Assembly: GCA_007134115.1 (NCBI GenBank)
Contig: SLLK01000227.1
Location: 1 to 9,863 of the forward strand
DNA: 9,863 bases
Direction of reading: 5' to 3'
Source of the DNA: Gammaproteobacteria bacterium
GTDB lineage: Bacteria; Pseudomonadota; Gammaproteobacteria; UBA5335; SLRW01
Under the pieces are notes generated by a model. That model had not been told where the DNA came from. It made no database searches and saw only the letters and a program-made list of their open reading frames with translations. Positions 6,503 to 9,863 of this stretch are shown here, piece by piece. Each line of letters opens with the position of its first letter. The first letter of the stretch is position 1. Position numbers and translations under genes: made by a program.

Positions 6503-7720
6503 TCAAGCGTGGGTGGCAGCCACCACGATCCGGTCCCGGCCGCCGTCCTTGGCGCGAAACAGTGCGCGGTCGCAGCGCGCCAGCAGGGCCCGCGGAGTAT
6601 CGTCAACAGCCGGGTCAAATACGGCAACGCCCTGACTCACAGTGAGCAGCCCGCCGGCGTCTTCCGGGCCATGATCAATGGCCAGTTCGGCGATCATCTC
6701 GCGTACCCGGCTGCTGACCATTCGGGCGCCCTCAAGATCCGTGTCGGGCAGCAAAATCACGAATTCCTCGCCCCCGTAGCGTGCCGCCAGATCGGCGGGC
6801 CGCTGCGCCGCCTGCTCGATGGCGCGTGCCACCGTCGTGAGACAGGCATCACCGGCGATGTGGCCGTGGGTGTCGTTGTAGGCCTTGAAGTGGTCGATGT
6901 CGGCGAGCACCAGGGCCAGTGTGCGGCGCGCCGGATCCCGCTGGGTGCGTTGCCATTCGCGGGCAAAGACTTCGTCGAAATGCCGACGGTTGGCGACGCC
7001 GGTCAGGCCGTCGACCATGGACATGCGGCGCAGCGCGACGGATTGCTGTTCGAGACGGCGGTTTTGTTCATCGATGAGCTGGTTGCGCTCCTGTTGATCA
7101 CGCAACAGATTGACGATGGTGTATTTGCGATGACGCGCCATGCCGTTGACCACCGCCGACAGGATGTCGAGACAAAAAGTCATGGCGATGATGATGGTGA
7201 AGAGCTCCGGCTCCAGGGTATGCGGTTGCGGCGTGATCAGCAGGTAGGCCGCCGAGAAGGCAAACAACATACCCAGTCCGAACAGCAGAGTGGCGCGGAA
7301 GCCGAAGTTCAGGCCATAGAACACAAGTACCACCGGCGTGCCCACGAGCAGAATGAAAGCGCTCACCGCGCCGAACTGATCGACGATCGCCACTGCCAGT
7401 GACAGTCCGGTGTGGAGCATGGTCGAGGCGGCGGTGACGCCCTTGTAGCCCAGCGGGCCGCGCTCGATGAAGCCGCCGCGGACATAGACAAAATTGGCCG
7501 CCACCACCACGGCGGCCAGGGATACGAATACTGCCACCGGGAGCACGCCGATGGCACTCATTTCCAGGCCGCGCGCGAGAGCGACAAAACCCGCCAGCGC
7601 GACCCAGTAGGCTCCGCTTGCCAGCGCCGCATGGCCTGCCAGGACGCGCTTGCGATGCAGGTCGGCGGGCCGGGTCACGCCACTGGCGACGCTCAAGGGC
7701 GTGTCAACGGGGGCTTTCAT
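6503..7720 (-). CDS. Membrane-bound GGDEF diguanylate cyclase
   Basis: 405 residues. Predicted to make cyclic di-GMP from two GTP (EC 2.7.7.65), acting at the inner membrane. Residues 1-195 are hydrophobic, with about six transmembrane helices (near 31-50, 57-79, 98-117, 119-137, 142-163, 172-192); I do not recognise this sensor type. A linker or signalling helix (205-232, rich in Q/E/R) leads into the GGDEF domain: DGLTGVANRRHFD (237-249), metal Asp D274 in ADIDHF, N282 and D291 for guanine binding, and the active-site motif GGEEF (316-320). The inhibitory I-site RxxD is intact (RPAD, 307-310), exactly five residues before GGEEF, so product inhibition is expected. No EAL domain follows. The start at 7720 has no clear Shine-Dalgarno; a two-codon ATG-CCA-TGA overlaps it. 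It lies 106 bp downstream of tal, in a leader with nested inverted repeats. Its last codons contain a hairpin (6512-6524). Confidence 0.95.
   Translation of the reverse strand: MKAPVDTPLSVASGVTRPADLHRKRVLAGHAALASGAYWVALAGFVALARGLEMSAIGVLPVAVFVSLAAVVVAANFVYVRGGFIERGPLGYKGVTAASTMLHTGLSLAVAIVDQFGAVSAFILLVGTPVVLVFYGLNFGFRATLLFGLGMLFAFSAAYLLITPQPHTLEPELFTIIIAMTFCLDILSAVVNGMARHRKYTIVNLLRDQQERNQLIDEQNRRLEQQSVALRRMSMVDGLTGVANRRHFDEVFAREWQRTQRDPARRTLALVLADIDHFKAYNDTHGHIAGDACLTTVARAIEQAAQRPADLAARYGGEEFVILLPDTDLEGARMVSSRVREMIAELAIDHGPEDAGGLLTVSQGVAVFDPAVDDTPRALLARCDRALFRAKDGGRDRIVVAATHA
6512..6524. repeat. Short hairpin at the convergent gene ends
   Basis: GGTGG, loop CAG, CCACC, inside the last codons of the diguanylate cyclase gene and about 22 nt beyond the stop of the second acyl-CoA dehydrogenase. 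It might act on the plus-strand transcript as a 3'-end structure, but there is no T-tract on either strand. Confidence 0.25.
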
Positions 7721-7770
7721 GGCATGGATACACGTGGCCGTTTATTGTTTAGTAGAACAGGACAGTAGCA

Positions 7771-7810
7771 TCCAGCGCCGCTAATGGCACCCATTGCAAA
7801 CGATGCTGGA
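7771..7810 (-). promoter_or_regulatory. Nested stem-loop in the diguanylate cyclase leader
   Basis: An outer inverted repeat TCCAGC/GCTGGA (7771-7776 and 7805-7810) encloses an inner hairpin AATGG-CAC-CCATT (7783-7795), which a GC/GC pair extends across a bulge. A competing repeat AGCATC/GATGCT (7767-7772 and 7802-7807) would exclude the outer stem. A direct repeat GGACAGT occurs at 7760-7766 and 7808-7814. An AT-rich patch (7741-7756) then precedes the start codon. It may be a regulatory leader of the cyclase gene or the 3' end of the tal transcript. It does not match the c-di-GMP riboswitch pattern as I remember it. Confidence 0.35.
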
Positions 7811-7826
7811 CAGTCGACACCGGGAC

Positions 7827-8825
7827 TCAGCGCTGCTGCTGTGCCAGTTGGGCCTCCAGTTTGCGGGCATCGGCGGCAAAGCGCCGTATCCCCTCGGCCA
7901 GTTTCTCTGTGGCCATGGCATCTTCGTTGAGCTGCCAGCGGAACGTGTTTTCATCAAGTTCCTGTGCGCTGATCTCGGCACGCCTGGCTGCCTCCGGATC
8001 CAGCCGTCGGGTCACCTCGCCGGTATCCGCCTGCAGTTCTTCAAGCAGGGCGGGCGAAATCGTGAGCAGATCACAGCCGGCAAGTTCCAGCACCTGGGCG
8101 CTCTTGCGGAAACTGGCACCCATGATTTCGGTGTCATGACCGAATTTCTTGAGGTAGGTGTAGATGGTCTGTACCGAGAGCACACCGGGGTCCTGCTCCG
8201 GGGCATAGTCTTCCACCTTGTCGTGCTGGCGGTACCAGTCGTAAATACGGCCCACGAAGGGCGAAATCAGGGTGGCGCCGGCCTGCGCACAAGCGATTGC
8301 CTGGCCCAGACAGAACATCAGCGTCATGTTGCAATGAATACCTTCGCGCTCAAGCACGCGGGCCGCCTCAATGCCTTCCCAGGTGGCGGCGAGCTTGATC
8401 AGTATGCGCTCGCGTTCGATGCCGGCTTCTTCGTAAAGCGAGATAATGCGCCGCCCGCGCTCAATGCTGGCGTCGCGATCAAATGACAGGCGGGCATCCA
8501 CCTCGGTGGAGACGCGGCCGGGAATGAGTTCCAGAATGGCCTGGCCGAATTTGACCGACAGGCGCGTCATGGCGTCGTCCAGTTGTTGCGACTCGCTTCC
8601 CGCGCCTCGCCCGGCCTCGTCCAGTGCCGCCGCGATCAACGCCTGCGCCTGTTCGCCACCACTGGCGGCGAGGATGAGTGTGGGGTTGGTGGTGGCATCG
8701 GTGGGTCGGTAGGCCCGTATACTTTCCAGGTCGCCCGTATCGGCAACCACCACGCTGTGCTTGCGCAGGGCATCCAGACGATTGGCGCCTGCTGCGTCTC
8801 GTGGCGCTGTATGACTTGCACTCAC
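7827..8825 (-). CDS. tal: Transaldolase (TalB type)
   Basis: 332 residues. Transfers dihydroxyacetone from sedoheptulose 7-phosphate to glyceraldehyde 3-phosphate, giving erythrose 4-phosphate and fructose 6-phosphate (EC 2.2.1.2), in the cytosolic non-oxidative pentose phosphate pathway. Seen: VVVADTGDLESI (25-36, acidic D29), DATTNPTLIL (43-52), STEVDARLSFD (106-116, E108), ILIKLAATWEGIEAA (141-155) with the Schiff-base lysine K144, CNMTLMFCLGQA (165-176) and SPFVGRIYDWY (188-198). About 12 residues precede the usual N-terminus of E. coli TalB. The start is GTG at 8825: GAGGAG lies 8 nt upstream inside the DUF4124 gene, and the GTG overlaps that gene's TGA (GTGA), which implies translational coupling. 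No pathway partner is adjacent. Confidence 0.97.
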   Translation of the reverse strand: MSASHTAPRDAAGANRLDALRKHSVVVADTGDLESIRAYRPTDATTNPTLILAASGGEQAQALIAAALDEAGRGAGSESQQLDDAMTRLSVKFGQAILELIPGRVSTEVDARLSFDRDASIERGRRIISLYEEAGIERERILIKLAATWEGIEAARVLEREGIHCNMTLMFCLGQAIACAQAGATLISPFVGRIYDWYRQHDKVEDYAPEQDPGVLSVQTIYTYLKKFGHDTEIMGASFRKSAQVLELAGCDLLTISPALLEELQADTGEVTRRLDPEAARRAEISAQELDENTFRWQLNEDAMATEKLAEGIRRFAADARKLEAQLAQQQR

Positions 8826-9307
8826 TGGTTACACTCCTCGGCCAACTGGCGTTGTTTGCGTTCAATACGTTCCTGGCGCTGGTCTTCGCTCAGGTAAACC
8901 ATTTCACCCGTGTCTTCGTCGGGCATTCGCGGGCGGGCGCGGGTGCGCAGAAACTCGATGCGCTCCCGTGTTTCCTCGCACCAGGCCTGGCGTCCTGCCT
9001 CTTGTTCGCGGCGCTGTTCTTCTACCTGCTGTTCATGCTCGCGGAGGCGGCGCTCCTGGCGCATGCGATCGGCGCGCTCACGCACGCCGGACTCCGGCTG
9101 TTCGTCGGCGTCGCCGTCCGCCCGCTGGCCTGGGCGCTGTATTCGCTCCGCGCTGCCCGCCGGTGGTGGCCGGTCGCTGTAGTGCACCTCACCTTCGCTG
9201 TCTACCCAGCGGTACATTTCGTCTGTTGCCGCGGCGCTTGAGGCGATGACTGCGACGCCCAGGACGAGGGACAACAGCAGATGGGCAAGATCAATTCTGG
9301 CTGGCAT
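8822..9307 (-). CDS. DUF4124 periplasmic coiled-coil protein
   Basis: 161 residues from ATG at 9307. A signal peptide (MPARIDLAHLLLSLVLGVAV, then ASSAAA) probably ends at A27. The mature protein opens with MYRWVDSEGEVHYSDRPP (31-48), the DUF4124 signature typical of proteobacterial envelope proteins. Then comes a very charged helical region (about 75-107, rich in E/R/Q), probably a coiled coil, and a C-terminal part with C110 and C159 and the acidic piece RMPDEDTGEMVYLSED. Function unknown. A longer frame starts at 9343, but the predicted transcription start (about 9339) lies downstream of that codon, and GGAG stands 10 nt before 9307. Its stop overlaps the tal start, so the two are co-translated from the promoter at 9346-9373. 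Confidence 0.88.
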   Translation of the reverse strand: MPARIDLAHLLLSLVLGVAVIASSAAATDEMYRWVDSEGEVHYSDRPPPAGSAERIQRPGQRADGDADEQPESGVRERADRMRQERRLREHEQQVEEQRREQEAGRQAWCEETRERIEFLRTRARPRMPDEDTGEMVYLSEDQRQERIERKQRQLAEECNQ

Positions 9308-9345
9308 CAGGGCGATTCTCCGCCTTTGCTGAAGTCGGGCCATTC

Positions 9346-9373
9346 ATCATACCGCGAGCGCCCATGGTGTCAC
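9346..9373 (-). promoter_or_regulatory. sigma70 promoter for DUF4124-tal
   Basis: On the minus strand, -35 GTGACA (9368-9373, 5 of 6 to consensus), a 16-bp spacer, and -10 TATGAT (9346-9351, 5 of 6). The start point would be near 9339, giving a leader of about 32 nt that contains the GGAG ribosome-binding site. This is the best promoter in the window and also settles the DUF4124 start codon. Confidence 0.6.
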
Positions 9374-9378
9374 AGGGG

Positions 9379-9414
9379 GCCGTCATGCAGCACGCTGCGC
9401 GGGCATGTCACGGC
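9379..9414 (-). repeat. Bulged stem-loop between tatD and the DUF4124 promoter
   Basis: GCCGT-CATG (9379-9387) pairs with CATG-tc-ACGGC (9404-9414, two-base bulge), enclosing GCAGC-AC-GCTGC (9387-9398). It starts about 23 nt after the tatD stop and ends just before the -35 box. It has no T-tract. It could mark the end of the tatD transcript. Confidence 0.3.
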
Positions 9415-9436
9415 GCGGGATGTGCGCCCGTCCGGC

Positions 9437-9863
9437 TCAGGTCAGGCCGAAGAAGCGTCGGGCGTTGGCGGTGGTGTGCTGCGCCAGGGTGTGCGGGTCC
9501 TCGTCACGCGCCGCGGCCACCGCATCGGCGATGTGCGGCAGGAAGGCGGGCTCGTTGCGGCGATTGCGCGGTTTGTCCGGCATGTCGCGTGGCAGCAGAT
9601 AAGGGCAATCGGTTTCCACCATGATGCGCTGTGGCGGGATGCGCCCGACAATGTCACGCAGGTGAGTGCCGCGGCGTTCATCGCATATCCAGCCGGTCAG
9701 GCCGATGTGGGCGTCCAGATCAAGGTAGGCGGCAAGTTCCTCTGCGTCACCGGTGAAGCAGTGCACCACGGCGTCTACCAACCGCGGTCGATAGCGTTCG
9801 AGTATCTTCAGGAAATCCGCATGCGCTTCGCGTTGATGCAGAAATACCGGCATCGCCAGATCG
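9437..9863 (-). CDS. tatD: TatD family metal-dependent deoxyribonuclease (N-terminus beyond window)
   Basis: 142 C-terminal residues are present; the frame continues off the right edge (D-L-A precede MPVFLHQREAH), so the ATG at 9853 is internal, not the start. TatD enzymes are cytoplasmic TIM-barrel metal-dependent nucleases with 3'-5' exonuclease activity, implicated in DNA repair and RNA end processing. Seen: PVFLHQREAH with a metal-ligand His, HCFTG with a second His, IGLTGWICDERRG, and ETDCPYLLPRDMPDKP followed by RRNEPAFLPHI, with the catalytic/metal Asp in ETD. The TGWxCDERRG and PYLLPRDxxxKPxxRRNEP combination points to TatD itself rather than the paralogues YcfH or YjjV. The missing half should carry the HxH motif and a metal-ligand Glu. 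No tatABC genes are visible here. Confidence 0.93.
   Translation of the reverse strand, partial: DLAMPVFLHQREAHADFLKILERYRPRLVDAVVHCFTGDAEELAAYLDLDAHIGLTGWICDERRGTHLRDIVGRIPPQRIMVETDCPYLLPRDMPDKPRNRRNEPAFLPHIADAVAAARDEDPHTLAQHTTANARRFFGLT

Noticed and set aside
6443..7402. 319-codon plus-strand open frame
   Set aside because: Antisense to the diguanylate cyclase, whose GGEEF, I-site and metal residues fix the true frame; no domain or ribosome-binding site is seen.
7794..8486. 230-codon plus-strand open frame
   Set aside because: Antisense to transaldolase, whose catalytic motifs are intact.
9341..9343. Earlier start codon for the DUF4124 protein
   Set aside because: It lies upstream of the predicted transcription start and has no ribosome-binding site; starting at 9307 gives a clean signal peptide.
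1..9863. CRISPR array, tRNA, rRNA, insertion sequence or attachment site
   Set aside because: I saw no regularly spaced repeats, cloverleaf-like segments, terminal inverted repeats with a transposase, or integrase genes.

Overview
The window is chromosomal, GC-rich and densely coding. Gene content points to a gammaproteobacterium: a proteobacterial-type ferrochelatase, a TalB-type transaldolase, an E. coli-like TatD, a DUF4124 envelope protein and a FadL-like 'TraF' barrel. Several envelope proteins are strongly acidic, which would fit a halophilic or haloalkaliphilic member, but that is only a hint. No mobile element, tRNA, rRNA, CRISPR array, integrase or clear compositional island is seen.

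Layout, left to right. (1) Minus strand, 1-2646: three envelope genes of unknown role. A FadL/TraF_2-like outer-membrane barrel (1396-2646) is followed by a DUF4136 lipoprotein (716-1294) and a secreted DUF4412-like protein that runs off the left edge (1-674). A strong hairpin (1365-1390) and a TATACT box (1327-1332) separate the barrel gene from the DUF4136-DUF4412 pair. (2) Minus strand, 2777-3895: ferrochelatase hemH. (3) Plus strand, 4132-6489: two tandem, dissimilar acyl-CoA dehydrogenases, divergent from hemH across a 236-bp spacer. (4) Minus strand, 6503-9863: a six-helix membrane diguanylate cyclase (6503-7720) whose end converges on the second dehydrogenase, then transaldolase tal (7827-8825) translationally coupled to an upstream DUF4124 gene (8822-9307), then the C-terminal half of tatD cut by the right edge.

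Functionally these are separate housekeeping and accessory units: heme synthesis, fatty-acyl-CoA oxidation, pentose-phosphate metabolism, c-di-GMP signalling, DNA/RNA end processing and the cell envelope. I see no obvious novel multi-gene defence or mobile system. The items most worth a second look are the acyl-CoA dehydrogenase pair, whose first member has a degenerate flavin motif and a clipped C-terminus; the perfect hairpin between those two genes; the structured leader of the diguanylate cyclase; and the three-gene block of uncharacterised envelope proteins.

No gene-free stretch exceeds 300 bp. The longest is 3896-4131. It holds short inverted repeats and the ribosome-binding sites of both flanking genes, but no convincing promoter boxes.
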